DNA of 64,000 nt from Alteromonas sp. CI.11.F.A3 (GTDB lineage: Bacteria > Pseudomonadota > Gammaproteobacteria > Enterobacterales > Alteromonadaceae), in assembly GCF_032925565.1 (NCBI RefSeq), contig NZ_CP136708.1:4598913-4662912 (forward strand), given 5' to 3'. Of this stretch, positions 29,952-39,101 are shown piece by piece. The notes beneath the pieces were generated by a model. That model was not told where the DNA came from. It saw only the letters and a list, made by a program, of their open reading frames with translations, and did no database searches. Each line of letters begins with the position of its first letter. The first letter of the stretch is position 1. The translations under genes and the position numbers were made by a program.

Positions 29952-31222
29952 ACGCTCGCTCCCTCATCTTCAGCAACTGGGGCTCCGGCAGCTTCAGCAA
30001 TACGCTTGCTGGCGGTTAGCATGGTATGAAGCAATACGTTTGCGCCGTCTTCACACTGCTCTGGGCTAGAGTATTCAATTTCGTTGTGGCTGATGCCGTT
30101 TTCACATGGAGTGAAAATCATGCCCGCTGGGACTAGATCTGCCATGTAACAAGCATCGTGACCAGCGCCGGCGTAGATATCCATGTGTGAATACCCTAAG
30201 TTTTCAGTAGCGGCTTTTACATCGTCCGAGGCATTAAATTCAACTGGCGCAAAATACCAGAAGTTATCCACGGTGATTTCCAAGTTACGTTCTTTGGCTA
30301 CCGAGTCGCAGTAAGCCACGAACTCTTCATGCATGGTGGCCAACACTTCGGGGTTAGGGTTACGTAAATCAGCGCTAAACTTCACGTTTCCTGGAATAGT
30401 ATTTCGTGAATTAGGATAAACTTGCATGAAACCTACGGTGCCAAGACCATTGTCGTAGCGATTAGCTAGCGATTCGATTTCTGCTACAATTTTGCCCGTC
30501 GCTACCATGGCATCTTTGCGTAAGTGCATTGGCGTGGTGCCAGAATGAGATTCTTGGCCTTGTATTTCTACGTTGTACCAGCGAATACCTTGCCCTAAAC
30601 GTACTACACCAATGCGCTTTTCTTCATCTTCTAATATTGGGCCTTGCTCGATATGAGCTTCAAAGAATGCGCCAATGTTACGGCTGCCCAATTCTTCTTC
30701 ACCTAAGTAGCCTATGCGAGCCAGTTCATCGCCCAAACGTAAACCGTTTACGTCTGTTTTATCTAGCTCTTCTTGCAAATCAAAGCGGCCTACATAGACA
30801 CCCGAACCTTGCATGGCAGGCTGAAAGCGTGAGCCTTCTTCGTTGGTCCACACGCTCACTTCAATTGGCGTTGGAGTAGTAATATTGTTTTCATGCAGAG
30901 TGCGAAGCACTTCAACGCCTGACAATACACCAAACACACCATCGAACTTTCCGCCTGTAGGCTGGGTATCTAAGTGGCTACCGGTGGCCACTGAAGGAAG
31001 TTCGTTATTGATACCTGGGCGTTTCGCAAAAATATTACCAAACTTATCTATGCTAATTTCACATCCGGTGGCTTCACACCATGCGCAAAACAAGTCTCGA
31101 GCTTGCTTGTCTAGATCAGTGCCGGCTAAGCGGTTACACCCGCCCTTTTCAGTGCCGCCAATCTCGCCCATTTCCATCAGGCTGTCCCATAATCTTTGAC
31201 CGTTAATTCTAAGCTTATCCAT
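29948..31222 (-). CDS. M20-family N-carbamoyl-amino acid hydrolase (beta-ureidopropionase type)
   Basis: A 424-residue zinc-dependent amidohydrolase of the family that includes beta-ureidopropionase, L-N-carbamoylase and allantoate amidohydrolase. Metal ligands are visible: GSHLDTQ (His83), GKFDGVFG (Asp94), NEEGSRF (Glu128/129), EAHIEQGP and the C-terminal GAGHDACYM. In this context it most likely hydrolyses N-carbamoyl-beta-alanine and N-carbamoyl-3-aminoisobutyrate to the free beta-amino acid, CO2 and ammonia. Allantoate or L-carbamoyl amino acids are alternative substrates. It is the first gene of its operon, with RutR-like operators upstream at 31315-31338 and 31489-31504. Confidence 0.88.
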   Translation of the reverse strand: MDKLRINGQRLWDSLMEMGEIGGTEKGGCNRLAGTDLDKQARDLFCAWCEATGCEISIDKFGNIFAKRPGINNELPSVATGSHLDTQPTGGKFDGVFGVLSGVEVLRTLHENNITTPTPIEVSVWTNEEGSRFQPAMQGSGVYVGRFDLQEELDKTDVNGLRLGDELARIGYLGEEELGSRNIGAFFEAHIEQGPILEDEEKRIGVVRLGQGIRWYNVEIQGQESHSGTTPMHLRKDAMVATGKIVAEIESLANRYDNGLGTVGFMQVYPNSRNTIPGNVKFSADLRNPNPEVLATMHEEFVAYCDSVAKERNLEITVDNFWYFAPVEFNASDDVKAATENLGYSHMDIYAGAGHDACYMADLVPAGMIFTPCENGISHNEIEYSSPEQCEDGANVLLHTMLTASKRIAEAAGAPVAEDEGASV

Positions 31223-31314
31223 TGTTTTGTCCTCGCAGGTGGAAGGTTATTCCTATTAACACTTTGCCCCAAGTTAGCTCAACGAACGTACTATAAGAGT
31301 GCAATCTTGATAAC

Positions 31315-31338
31315 TTTATTTACCAAACGGTAAATAAA
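31315..31338. promoter_or_regulatory. RutR-like operator, 24-base palindrome
   Basis: Arms TTTATTTACC and GGTAAATAAA are exact complements around the 4-base centre AAAC. The core TTTACC-N4-GGTAAA resembles the E. coli RutR site (TTGACCA-N2-TGGTCAA). It lies about 95 bases upstream of the hydrolase-permease-dihydropyrimidinase operon. Related sites occur before cofG and before the TonB receptor. Confidence 0.7.
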
Positions 31339-31488
31339 TTTTTTCTCTATTTTTATGCTGATTGTTCACTGTTTATTATGTAACGCTACTGTTGCTGAGA
31401 CGCCTAAAGCAAAGGGCGTGATTATTCTTTTGTCTAATGCGCTATTTTATTTTTAGGCGCTTACTTAATACCGGTAAAACAATAAAAA

Positions 31489-31504
31489 TTGACCGAATGG
31501 TAAA
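31489..31504. promoter_or_regulatory. second RutR-like operator upstream of hydrolase operon
   Basis: TTGACC-GAAT-GGTAAA, with one arm identical to the E. coli RutR half-site TTGACC and the other equal to the half-site found elsewhere in this locus. It is about 165 bases farther from the operon start than the 24-base palindrome. Confidence 0.6.
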
Positions 31505-31574
31505 TCTTTATATTTTGAGCTTTCAACATTTATGCCAGCGGTCGTACTAGAGGCCGTGCACCGGTTTTTTATGA

Positions 31575-31609
31575 CCAACAAAGTTCGCTGATATAGCGAA
31601 CTTTGTTGG
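31575..31609. repeat. perfect 15-bp inverted repeat downstream of mmsA
   Basis: Arms CCAACAAAGTTCGCT (31575-31589) and its exact complement (31595-31609) around a 5-base loop. It sits 9 bases past the mmsA stop, so it probably ends that transcript, but no T run follows on the minus strand. The gene-free stretch 31223-31617 otherwise holds the two RutR-like operators and the promoter of the hydrolase operon. Confidence 0.65.
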
Positions 31610-31617
31610 TTTAGATA

Positions 31618-33117
31618 CTAGTTACTAGGAAAAGAAAATTGACTGCCTTCACGCAAATTCGTTGAAGGCCAGCGTTGTGTAATGGCTTTTCTGCGCGTGT
31701 AGAAACGTACAGAGTCTGGCCCGTAGGCATGTAAGTCTCCAAACAATGAGCGCTTCCATCCACCAAAACTGTGGTAAGACACAGGCACAGGCAAAGGTAC
31801 ATTCACACCCACCATGCCTACTTGAACTTGGTCGATAAAGAAACGAGCGGCTTCACCGTCACGGGTGAAAATGCAGGTGCCATTTCCGTATTCGTGCTCG
31901 TTAATTAGCTCAAGTGCCGTTTGCATATCAGGTACACGTAGCATCACAAGGACAGGGCCAAAAATCTCTTTTTGATAAATTTCCATGTGAGGTTTTACTT
32001 TGTCGAACAAAGTGGCCCCTAAGAAATAGCCATCTTCAAAACCTTCTACACTGAGCTTTCTACCATCGCTGACTAAATCAGCTTCTTGGTTAACGCCGGA
32101 GTCAATGAATCCACTCACGGTATCGAAATGTTGAGCGCTAATTAACGGCCCCATGTCATTGCTGTTATCGTTACCTGCACCCACTTTTAAGGTTTCAATT
32201 TGCGCTGATAACCTGTCGCGCAGGGTATCGCCCATTGCATCACCTACCGCAAGCACTACCGATAACGCCATACAGCGCTCGCCGCATGAGCCAAACGCCG
32301 CGCCCATTAGCGCATTTACTACGTTATCAACATCAGCATCTGGCATGACAATCGCGTGGTTTTTAGCGCCACCTAATGCTTGGCAACGCTTACCATTTGC
32401 ACTGGCTTTTTGATAGATAGCCTCGGCTACTGGCGTTGAACCTACAAAGCTTACCGCTTGAATGGTCGGGTCTTCTAATAGTTGGTCGACAGCAGATTTA
32501 TCACCATTTACTACATTCAGCACCCCCGGCGGTAAACCGGCTTCTGCCGCAAGTGCAGCTATGTATAACGCGCTGGAAGGGTCTTTTTCAGACGGTTTTA
32601 ACACAAAGGTGTTGCCACACATGATAGCGCTGGGCCACATCCATAACGGCACCATGGCCGGAAAGTTAAACGGTGTAATACCTGTCACTACACCTAGCGG
32701 CTGAAATTCACTCCACGCGTCTATACCTGGGCCCACGTCTTTACTGTGTTCGCCTTTAAGTAATTGAGGCATACCACAAGCAAACTCAACGTTTTCAATA
32801 CCACGTTGTAATTCACCTTTGGCATCGTGTAGCACTTTGCCGTGCTCTTCACTAATTAATTCGCAAATCTTGTCGCTGTGTTGCTCTAGCAATACTTTTA
32901 AGCGAAACATAACCTGTGCACGCTTTGCAGGTGGCGTGGCGCGCCATGCTGGGTACGCCGTTTTCGCTGAATCTATCGCTTTTTGTACCAATGCCGACGA
33001 CGCCATTTCTACTTGTCCGCACACAGCGCCAGTAGAAGGGTTGTGAATATCAATCAAATTTCCATCTTGCGGCGCTACGTGTTCGCCGTGAATAAAGTGT
33101 CCTACCAATGAAGTCAT
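31618..33117 (-). CDS. mmsA: CoA-acylating methylmalonate/malonate-semialdehyde dehydrogenase
   Basis: A 499-residue aldehyde dehydrogenase of the MmsA type. It converts malonate semialdehyde to acetyl-CoA and methylmalonate semialdehyde to propionyl-CoA, with CO2 release. Catalytic Cys282 lies in GERCMALS, and GITPFNFPAMVPLWM and FVGSTPVAEAIY are the cofactor-binding segments. The GRCMALS-type motif separates this CoA-dependent branch from ordinary aldehyde dehydrogenases. It follows the aminotransferase by 44 bases, so the two form one unit. In pyrimidine breakdown it takes the semialdehydes that come from beta-alanine (uracil) and 3-aminoisobutyrate (thymine). Confidence 0.92.
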   Translation of the reverse strand: MTSLVGHFIHGEHVAPQDGNLIDIHNPSTGAVCGQVEMASSALVQKAIDSAKTAYPAWRATPPAKRAQVMFRLKVLLEQHSDKICELISEEHGKVLHDAKGELQRGIENVEFACGMPQLLKGEHSKDVGPGIDAWSEFQPLGVVTGITPFNFPAMVPLWMWPSAIMCGNTFVLKPSEKDPSSALYIAALAAEAGLPPGVLNVVNGDKSAVDQLLEDPTIQAVSFVGSTPVAEAIYQKASANGKRCQALGGAKNHAIVMPDADVDNVVNALMGAAFGSCGERCMALSVVLAVGDAMGDTLRDRLSAQIETLKVGAGNDNSNDMGPLISAQHFDTVSGFIDSGVNQEADLVSDGRKLSVEGFEDGYFLGATLFDKVKPHMEIYQKEIFGPVLVMLRVPDMQTALELINEHEYGNGTCIFTRDGEAARFFIDQVQVGMVGVNVPLPVPVSYHSFGGWKRSLFGDLHAYGPDSVRFYTRRKAITQRWPSTNLREGSQFSFPSN

Positions 33118-33161
33118 ATCTGTGTCTCTTTTTTGCGTAAGTGGATCAAAACGGTAAAGGC

Positions 33162-34490
33162 CTACTTGCCCATTAAAGTGTCTTGCATCGCGTTAATTAA
33201 GGTATCGATTTCCGCTTTTTCAGTGGTAAACGGAAGGCCTAACTGAATAGTGTCGCCGCCGTAGCGTACGTAAAATCCTTTCTTCCACATGGCATCAGCG
33301 ATTTCATAAGGGCGTCTAGCTGGTTCGCCTGGGTAGCTTTCAATGCTAAACCCTGCGGCAAAGCCGAAGTTTCGAATATCGCTAACGAATGGCATGCCTT
33401 TTAAGCTATGCACCGCTTCTTCAAAGTAAGGGCTAAGTTCGGCAACACGGCTGACGAGTTTTTCTTGTTCTAAAATATCGAGCGCAGCCATGGCGGCCGC
33501 GCAGGCAACTGGGTGGCCTGAATAGGTATAACCATGTGGTAATTCAATGTTGTAATCGGCACCGCCAGCGTTAACTACGGTATCGTAAATAAACTCGCGA
33601 GCCAGAACCGCGCCCATAGGAACGGCGCCATTGGTGATTTGCTTGGCCACGTTAATCATATCGGGCACTACATCAAACGCATCGGCGCCGAATAAGCTAC
33701 CTGTGCGGCCAAAGCCGGTAATCACTTCATCGAAAATAAGCAGAATATCGTACTGGTTACACAATTCACGTAAGCGGCGTAAATAGGCTTTTGGCGGAAC
33801 AATAACCCCTGCAGAACCACTCATTGGTTCAACAATCACCGCCGCAATGTTCGACGCATCATGTAATGCCACCATTTCGATAAGCTCATCAGCAAGCTCT
33901 TCACCATAGTTCGGTGCGCCTTTGCAGAATTGATTATTCGGCAGCAAGGTATGTGAAAGGTGATCAGACTCCATGGCTGGCCCCCACATCTTGCGGTTTG
34001 CGCCAATACCGCCGAAGCTAATGCCGCCCCAGCTAGCACCGTGATAGCCCTTCGCGCGACCAATAATTCGGGTCTTGGTAGGCTGTCCTTGCTGGCGCCA
34101 ATAAGCACGAGCAATTTTGGTCGAAGTATCAGCCGCTTCAGAACCTGAGTTAGTGAAAAACACTTTATTGATATCGGCTGGCGCCATGTTGGCTAGCCTG
34201 TCGGCTAGTTCAAACGCCAGATTGTGGCCGTACTGAAAGGCGGGGGCATAATCTAGCGTTGTTAACTGTTTAGCGACTGCTTCAGCAATTTCAGGGCGGT
34301 TGTGCCCTGCGCCGCATGTCCATAACCCAGATAATCCATCAAAGATTTTACGACCATTGTCATCAATGAGGTAATTGCCCTGTGCACCGGTAATCATTTT
34401 AGGCGATGCTTTAAACTGGCGATTTGCAGTGTAAGGCATCCACAACGCGTCCATTTGCGGTTGTGATAGCTTGGAAGCCCACTGGGTCAT
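33162..34490 (-). CDS. omega-amino acid:pyruvate aminotransferase (beta-alanine type)
   Basis: A class III PLP aminotransferase of 442 residues. The PLP lysine is Lys283 (AKQITNGAVPMG), the cofactor aspartate Asp254 is in LIFDEVITGFGRTG, and NSGSEAADTS binds the phosphate. The whole protein reads like beta-alanine:pyruvate transaminases (LDALWMPYT-type N-terminus, FDGLSGLWTCGAGH). The frame runs back to 34541. The ATG at 34490 has an AGGA site 7 bases upstream and gives the normal N-terminus, so I use it. It shares a divergent promoter region with the LysR gene. Paired with mmsA, it should turn beta-alanine or 3-aminoisobutyrate into the semialdehyde. Confidence 0.9.
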   Translation of the reverse strand: MTQWASKLSQPQMDALWMPYTANRQFKASPKMITGAQGNYLIDDNGRKIFDGLSGLWTCGAGHNRPEIAEAVAKQLTTLDYAPAFQYGHNLAFELADRLANMAPADINKVFFTNSGSEAADTSTKIARAYWRQQGQPTKTRIIGRAKGYHGASWGGISFGGIGANRKMWGPAMESDHLSHTLLPNNQFCKGAPNYGEELADELIEMVALHDASNIAAVIVEPMSGSAGVIVPPKAYLRRLRELCNQYDILLIFDEVITGFGRTGSLFGADAFDVVPDMINVAKQITNGAVPMGAVLAREFIYDTVVNAGGADYNIELPHGYTYSGHPVACAAAMAALDILEQEKLVSRVAELSPYFEEAVHSLKGMPFVSDIRNFGFAAGFSIESYPGEPARRPYEIADAMWKKGFYVRYGGDTIQLGLPFTTEKAEIDTLINAMQDTLMGK

Positions 34491-34574
34491 AATTGTTTTC
34501 CTATGGTATTTGTTCACTTGGTCTACTTTACCCAGCCACATAAGTTCGATAAATTATAAATATTCAAATCTTAC

Positions 34575-34590
34575 TTTCATAAATATGAAA
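34575..34590. promoter_or_regulatory. palindrome TTTCAT-N4-ATGAAA at the LysR/aminotransferase promoter
   Basis: A 16-base palindrome with centre AAAT. It contains the T-N11-A form usual for LysR-type binding sites and ends two bases before the LysR start codon, in the divergent region shared with the aminotransferase gene. The same palindrome recurs at 43493-43508 before the TonB receptor, which supports a specific regulator. Confidence 0.6.
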
Positions 34591-34592
34591 CT

Positions 34593-35522
34593 ATGCGCGC
34601 AATCCTTGGAAACCTATCAGACACAGACATTCGCTTATTGAGAGTATTCATAGTGGTAGCACAGGCTGGCGGCCTTTCTGCTGCCGAGCTTGAACTCAAT
34701 ATTGGGCGTTCTACCATTAGCCGGCATTTAAAAGATTTAGAAACCCGGTTAGGCATGGTGCTTTGCCATCGTGGCCGCGGGGGGTTTTCGCTTACCGAAG
34801 AGGGCAAGCGAATTTATGAGTCTACACAGCGATTGTTGCTGTCGTTGCAAGACTTTAGAAACGAAGTCAACGATATGCACAGACATTTGCAGGGCAATGT
34901 GGTGGTCGCCATGTTCGATAAAACCGTGTCGAACGATGCTTGTAAGGTGAATGAAGCCATTTACACCTATCAACAACAAGCCCCTAATGTGAACGTAGAA
35001 ATTCATGTGGTGCCAGTAAATACTATTGAGCAGGGAATTTTAGATGGGCGTTATCATATTGGTATTATTCCCACCCACCGCTCTTCTTCAAGTTTGAATT
35101 ACTTACCCTTGTTTGGTGAGCAAATGCACCTGTATTGCGGAAGAAAACACCCTTTCTACATTGAGCTTGGAGATATTCCCCGTGAAGAAATATGTGAAGC
35201 CAAATATGCCGGGCTAAGCTTTCACAGCCCCAATATGGATAAAAGTATGTCTCTGGGGCTCAATAAAATGGCGGTAGCGAACGATCAAGAAGGTATTGCC
35301 ACACTTATTTCTTCGGGGTGTTATTTAGGCTTCTTGCCTGATCATTATGCGGAATCTTTCGTAAAGAAAGGCCAGATGCGGGCTATCGAACCTAAAAATT
35401 TCGCCTATCATTGTGAATTCGCGGCCATCTATCGTAAGTCACCTAAGCCCACACGTTTGGTAGAGCTATTTTTAGAAGCGCTTGCCAAAGAACATGGGAA
35501 GGAAGAGCCCATTGCTATTTAG
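34593..35522 (+). CDS. LysR-family regulator of the pyrimidine/F420 locus
   Basis: A 309-residue LysR regulator: N-terminal winged helix-turn-helix (DIRLLRVFIVVAQAGGLSAA ... GRSTISRHLKDLE, about 11-55), then a substrate-binding domain from about residue 95. The ligand is unknown; a beta-amino acid or semialdehyde-pathway metabolite would fit its place opposite the aminotransferase. No clear ribosome site precedes the ATG, because the 16-base palindrome ends two bases before it. This suggests tight autorepression or weak or leaderless translation. The start itself gives a normal LysR N-terminus. Confidence 0.9.
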   Translation: MRAILGNLSDTDIRLLRVFIVVAQAGGLSAAELELNIGRSTISRHLKDLETRLGMVLCHRGRGGFSLTEEGKRIYESTQRLLLSLQDFRNEVNDMHRHLQGNVVVAMFDKTVSNDACKVNEAIYTYQQQAPNVNVEIHVVPVNTIEQGILDGRYHIGIIPTHRSSSSLNYLPLFGEQMHLYCGRKHPFYIELGDIPREEICEAKYAGLSFHSPNMDKSMSLGLNKMAVANDQEGIATLISSGCYLGFLPDHYAESFVKKGQMRAIEPKNFAYHCEFAAIYRKSPKPTRLVELFLEALAKEHGKEEPIAI

Positions 35523-35639
35523 CATCGCAACTACAATGACTAAGTGACATTCGAGCTTAGTAAGCGGTAAAGAAAACGAAAAAAATAACAGGTGGCAGAT
35601 GTTAACAACGCCACATGGAAGCGGTAACAGGACATAAAA

Positions 35640-36269
35640 ATGACAAAACCTACAAAGACGCAGGCCAATCGTGCAAAAACAGAGGCCGGAATTCTACGCG
35701 CCGCCGAAGAGGTATTTGCACAAAAAGGGTTTGCTGGCTCTTCAATGGATGCGGTGGCGCAACAAGCCGGTATCTCTAAACAGCTCATTTTGTATTACTT
35801 CCCAGGCAAAGATAAGTTGTACCAAGCCGTACTCGAAAACATGATTGATTTATGGCTTGAGAAAATGCAGTTCAACGACGACCCTGAGGCATCACCCGCC
35901 AGTACCATTCGTCAGTACATTCAGCAGAAAATAGAGCTGTCTCGTGATTATCCCAATGGGTCAAAAGTGTTCGCTCATGAAATCATTAATGGCGCACCGG
36001 TACTGAAAACTTATTTGATAGAAAATTTAAAGCCTGCGTTTGAACGAGACGTAAAAATTATTGAGCGTTGGATAGCCGCTGGCCACATTCGCCCTGTCGA
36101 TCCTAAGCATCTGTTTTTTACCATTTGGGCTGCCACGCAAACCTATGCCGACTTCTCTACGCAAATTCAATTGCTGTTAGGAAAGCCGTCTTTAGATCAA
36201 GATGATTTTAACGAGGCCACTGAATTTTTATGCAATTTCGTTTTAAGTGCCCTAGATGCACAACACTAG
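35640..36269 (+). CDS. RutR-like TetR-family regulator
   Basis: A 209-residue TetR regulator: helix-turn-helix in residues ~15-60 (ILRAAEEVFAQKGFAGSSMDAVAQQ, SKQLILYYFPGKDKLY), then a C-terminal ligand domain with FAHEIINGAPVLKTYL and FFTIWAATQTYADF. This C-terminal pattern is that of RutR/YcdC proteins; RutR of E. coli binds uracil and thymine. An AGGAC site precedes the ATG. It stands between the LysR gene and the F420 operon. Palindromes like the RutR site occur at three promoter regions of the locus, so it probably senses pyrimidines and controls all three units. The ligand is inferred. Confidence 0.88.
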   Translation: MTKPTKTQANRAKTEAGILRAAEEVFAQKGFAGSSMDAVAQQAGISKQLILYYFPGKDKLYQAVLENMIDLWLEKMQFNDDPEASPASTIRQYIQQKIELSRDYPNGSKVFAHEIINGAPVLKTYLIENLKPAFERDVKIIERWIAAGHIRPVDPKHLFFTIWAATQTYADFSTQIQLLLGKPSLDQDDFNEATEFLCNFVLSALDAQH

Positions 36270-36598
36270 TGCATAAAAATTAATTTACCCTGCTTTTTTT
36301 GGCGCGCTTCATCTTAAAAGCGCGCCTTTTACTTTCTACTCCCCCTATTCCACCACCATCAAAGAAAAACAATAAAACACTGTTATAAAACAACTTTAAG
36401 TATAAAAACCTTATCATTTATACCTATTAACTACCCTACTACCACACCCAATTTGCTCTATTTTGATACACACTTCGCACCAAAAAAACCTGCAAATATT
36501 TTCTTTACCATTTGGTAAAAACCGTGGTAAAGATTAAAAAAGCAACAGCCTAAATTGAATATTTAGTGCATTAACTTTACTTGCAGGAGACGCCCATT
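36270..36598. promoter_or_regulatory. cofG upstream region
   Basis: About 330 A+T-rich bases holding the end of the TetR transcript (a GGCGCGC/GCGCGCC stem with TTTT near 36300-36330) and the promoter of the F420 operon. It includes the RutR-like palindrome at 36504-36519. No ORF is credible here. Confidence 0.6.
36504..36519. promoter_or_regulatory. RutR-like operator upstream of cofG
   Basis: TTTACCA-TT-TGGTAAA, a perfect 16-base palindrome with the same 7+2+7 shape as the E. coli RutR site TTGACCA-N2-TGGTCAA, differing at one base per arm. It is 79 bases before the cofG start. A partial second half-site (GTGGTAAA) follows. Confidence 0.75.
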
Positions 36599-37756
36599 AT
36601 GCTATCGCGCCAACACGCCATTGCCCTTGAACATGCAACAGGTTCACAGCTAGATGCACTTTGCGAACAAGCTGCAGGCGTTCGCGATACGCACTGGCCT
36701 AACACTCTTACTTACTCGCGAAAAATCTTTATTCCGCTGACTAACATGTGTCGGGATACCTGTGGTTATTGCACATTTGTAAAACACCCAGACTCAGGCC
36801 AAGCCAATATCTTAAATCCAAGCCAAGTATTGGCTTCCGTTTTAAAAGGCCAAGCCCAAGGGTGTAAAGAAGCCTTGTTCAGCTTGGGCGAAAAACCCGA
36901 GAAGCGTTATCGCTACGCGAAAGATTGGTTGGCAACATTGGGCCATACCAGCATGGTTGATTACCTTACCGAAGTGTGCGAGATGGTGCTGGATAAAAGC
37001 TTGATGATCCCTCACGTGAATGCAGGAACGTTAACTTTTAACGAACTAAAACAGTTGAAAAACGTCAGCGGCAGCATGGGTATGATGCTCGAATGTACAA
37101 GCGACCGTTTGATGAAAAAAGGCCAACCCCATTATGCATGTCCTGACAAGGTACCGGGTATTCGCATAAAGACGCTGGAAGACGCTGGAAAGCTAGATAT
37201 TCCCTTCACCACCGGCATTCTTATCGGCATTGGTGAAACCTGGGAAGAACGTGTTGATAGCCTCATTGCCATTAATAGCTTGTACCAAGAGTATGGCCAT
37301 ATTCAAGAAGTGATTATTCAGAACTTTCGCGCAAAAGAAGGTACAGCGATGGCCAATGCGCCAGAGCCTACTCTTGATGACATGCGCCGTACGTTGGCTA
37401 TGGCTCGGTTAATTTTAGACCCAGCAATTTCACTGCAAGCACCGCCTAATTTAGCCCAAGAATATCCTCATTACATAGCCGCTGGCATTAACGATTGGGG
37501 TGGTATTTCACCGTTAACGAAAGACTTTATTAATCCTGAGCGTAGCTGGCCACAGATTACAGAATTAGCTAGCGCTTGCGAGCAACAAGGCTATGCATTG
37601 CAAGAGCGTTTAACCGTTTATCCGAAGTACCTACAAGCTGGCGAACGTTACGTCACCAAAGCGCTGCATCAAGCCATGCCTGCTTGGCGCAACGATGGTC
37701 TAGCCGTAGAGCAATGTATTGATAACACCACTTTTCAAGGAGTTGCTCATGGGTAA
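36599..37756 (+). CDS. cofG: FO synthase subunit CofG (7,8-didemethyl-8-hydroxy-5-deazariboflavin synthase, subunit 1)
   Basis: A radical-SAM enzyme that, with CofH, makes the deazaflavin FO of coenzyme F420 from tyrosine and 5-amino-6-ribitylaminouracil. The iron-sulfur cluster cysteines are Cys51, Cys55 and Cys58 in CRDTCGYC, followed by TFVKHPDS, the CofG-type context. EALFSLGEKPEKRY, IPHVNAGTLTF and QNFRAKEGT are also CofG marks. The frame begins at a TTG at 36581, but the ATG at 36599 has GGAG eight bases upstream and is the likely start (385 residues). CofG and CofH are separate here, whereas actinobacteria fuse them as FbiC. First gene of the F420 operon. Confidence 0.93.
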   Translation: MLSRQHAIALEHATGSQLDALCEQAAGVRDTHWPNTLTYSRKIFIPLTNMCRDTCGYCTFVKHPDSGQANILNPSQVLASVLKGQAQGCKEALFSLGEKPEKRYRYAKDWLATLGHTSMVDYLTEVCEMVLDKSLMIPHVNAGTLTFNELKQLKNVSGSMGMMLECTSDRLMKKGQPHYACPDKVPGIRIKTLEDAGKLDIPFTTGILIGIGETWEERVDSLIAINSLYQEYGHIQEVIIQNFRAKEGTAMANAPEPTLDDMRRTLAMARLILDPAISLQAPPNLAQEYPHYIAAGINDWGGISPLTKDFINPERSWPQITELASACEQQGYALQERLTVYPKYLQAGERYVTKALHQAMPAWRNDGLAVEQCIDNTTFQGVAHG

Positions 37757-39101
37757 CATTCTGCAAAATATCACCTCGGTTTCACCTTGCGACTTAACGC
37801 CTGCAGGCGATTTCACCTTGCCCTACAGCGATACACCTATTCAAACTAAGCTAAGCCAACTTCGCCCTGGTATTGCCCATATTTTACAGCGGGCTTTAGA
37901 AGGCAAAATGCTTAATCACGAAGAAGCGGAAGCCTTGTTTTATTGCCAAGGGCCGGAAACTGATGCCTTGTTGCATACCGCTGATATTGTCCGAGAATTG
38001 CGCACCGGCAATGATGCGTCGTTTGTAATAACCCGTAATATTAATTTTACTAACGTCTGTCACATGGGCTGCCAGTTTTGTAACTTTGGGGTGAACAAAA
38101 ACGCTGGCGATGCAGAGTTTTTAGCGCCTCATCAAGTAGCCGCAAGAGCCAAAGAAGCCCACGCTCGCGGCGCCACAGAAATTTGTGTACAAGGCGGTTT
38201 GCATCCTGACTTACCCGCCAGTTTTTACGGCGATTTACTTGATACAGTGTCATCTACCGTGCCCGATATTCATATTCATGCCTATTCGCCTTTTGAAATT
38301 TGGTATGGCGCAATGAAAGGCCGCAAAAGCTACACAGATTTATTAACCGACTTAAAACAGCGCGGCTTGGCATCGATGCCTGGTACCGCTGCTGAAATTC
38401 TAGATACCGAAGTAAGACGCAAGCTAACCAAAAACAAACTTAGCACCGAAAACTGGCTTAAAATTATCGAAACTGCGCACAATGTTGGCTTACCGACCAC
38501 GTCTACCATAATGTATGGGCACATAGATGGGCCATCTCACTGGGCCGCTCACCTTATTTTATTGCGTGACCTGCAAGCACGTACTGGCGGCTTTACTGAA
38601 TTTGTTCCGTTAGGCTTTATACATAACGACAGCCCCCTTTATAAGAATAATCCTAGCGAAGTAAGAACCGGCCCCACTGCCGATGAGCACTTCAAAATGC
38701 ACGCCATTGCGCGATTAGTATTACAAGGCTATATCGATAACATTCAAGCCTCATGGGTAAAAATGGGCCCCGATATGGCGTCGAAAGTGCTTCGTGCAGG
38801 CGCCAATGATTTGGGCGGCACCCTAATGAACGAGAGTATTTCTCGTGCAGCTGGGGCTAGCCACGGCCAAGAAATTGTCCCTCGGGATATGGTGAACTTT
38901 ATCCAGCGCGCTGGGCTAAATGCACATCAGCGTAATACTTTGTACGACGTAATTACTCCGTACGGCCGTGACAAAAAGCCTGCTCACCAAGCGGCACTTG
39001 TGGGCTCAGAAACTGCTAGCCCCGCAGCCCCACTAAAAGACACAACAGCCTTTAGCCCTTTTAACGCAGCATCTCACATTCCCGTGAAGGTAAGCGCATG
39101 A
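37749..39101 (+). CDS. cofH: FO synthase subunit CofH
   Basis: A radical-SAM partner of CofG that adds the tyrosine-derived radical to the ribitylaminouracil. Cluster cysteines Cys104, Cys108 and Cys111 lie in CHMGCQFCNFGV. Other CofH marks are EICVQGGLHPDL, IHIHAYSPFEI, GLASMPGTAAEILD and GANDLGGTLMNE. The ATG at 37749 overlaps the cofG stop by 8 bases and has AAGGAG upstream; a more distant upstream start at 37719 is unlikely. After the catalytic part there is a Pro/Ala-rich tail of about 45 residues that I cannot explain. Its ATGA overlap with cofD couples the two. Confidence 0.93.
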   Translation: MGNILQNITSVSPCDLTPAGDFTLPYSDTPIQTKLSQLRPGIAHILQRALEGKMLNHEEAEALFYCQGPETDALLHTADIVRELRTGNDASFVITRNINFTNVCHMGCQFCNFGVNKNAGDAEFLAPHQVAARAKEAHARGATEICVQGGLHPDLPASFYGDLLDTVSSTVPDIHIHAYSPFEIWYGAMKGRKSYTDLLTDLKQRGLASMPGTAAEILDTEVRRKLTKNKLSTENWLKIIETAHNVGLPTTSTIMYGHIDGPSHWAAHLILLRDLQARTGGFTEFVPLGFIHNDSPLYKNNPSEVRTGPTADEHFKMHAIARLVLQGYIDNIQASWVKMGPDMASKVLRAGANDLGGTLMNESISRAAGASHGQEIVPRDMVNFIQRAGLNAHQRNTLYDVITPYGRDKKPAHQAALVGSETASPAAPLKDTTAFSPFNAASHIPVKVSA

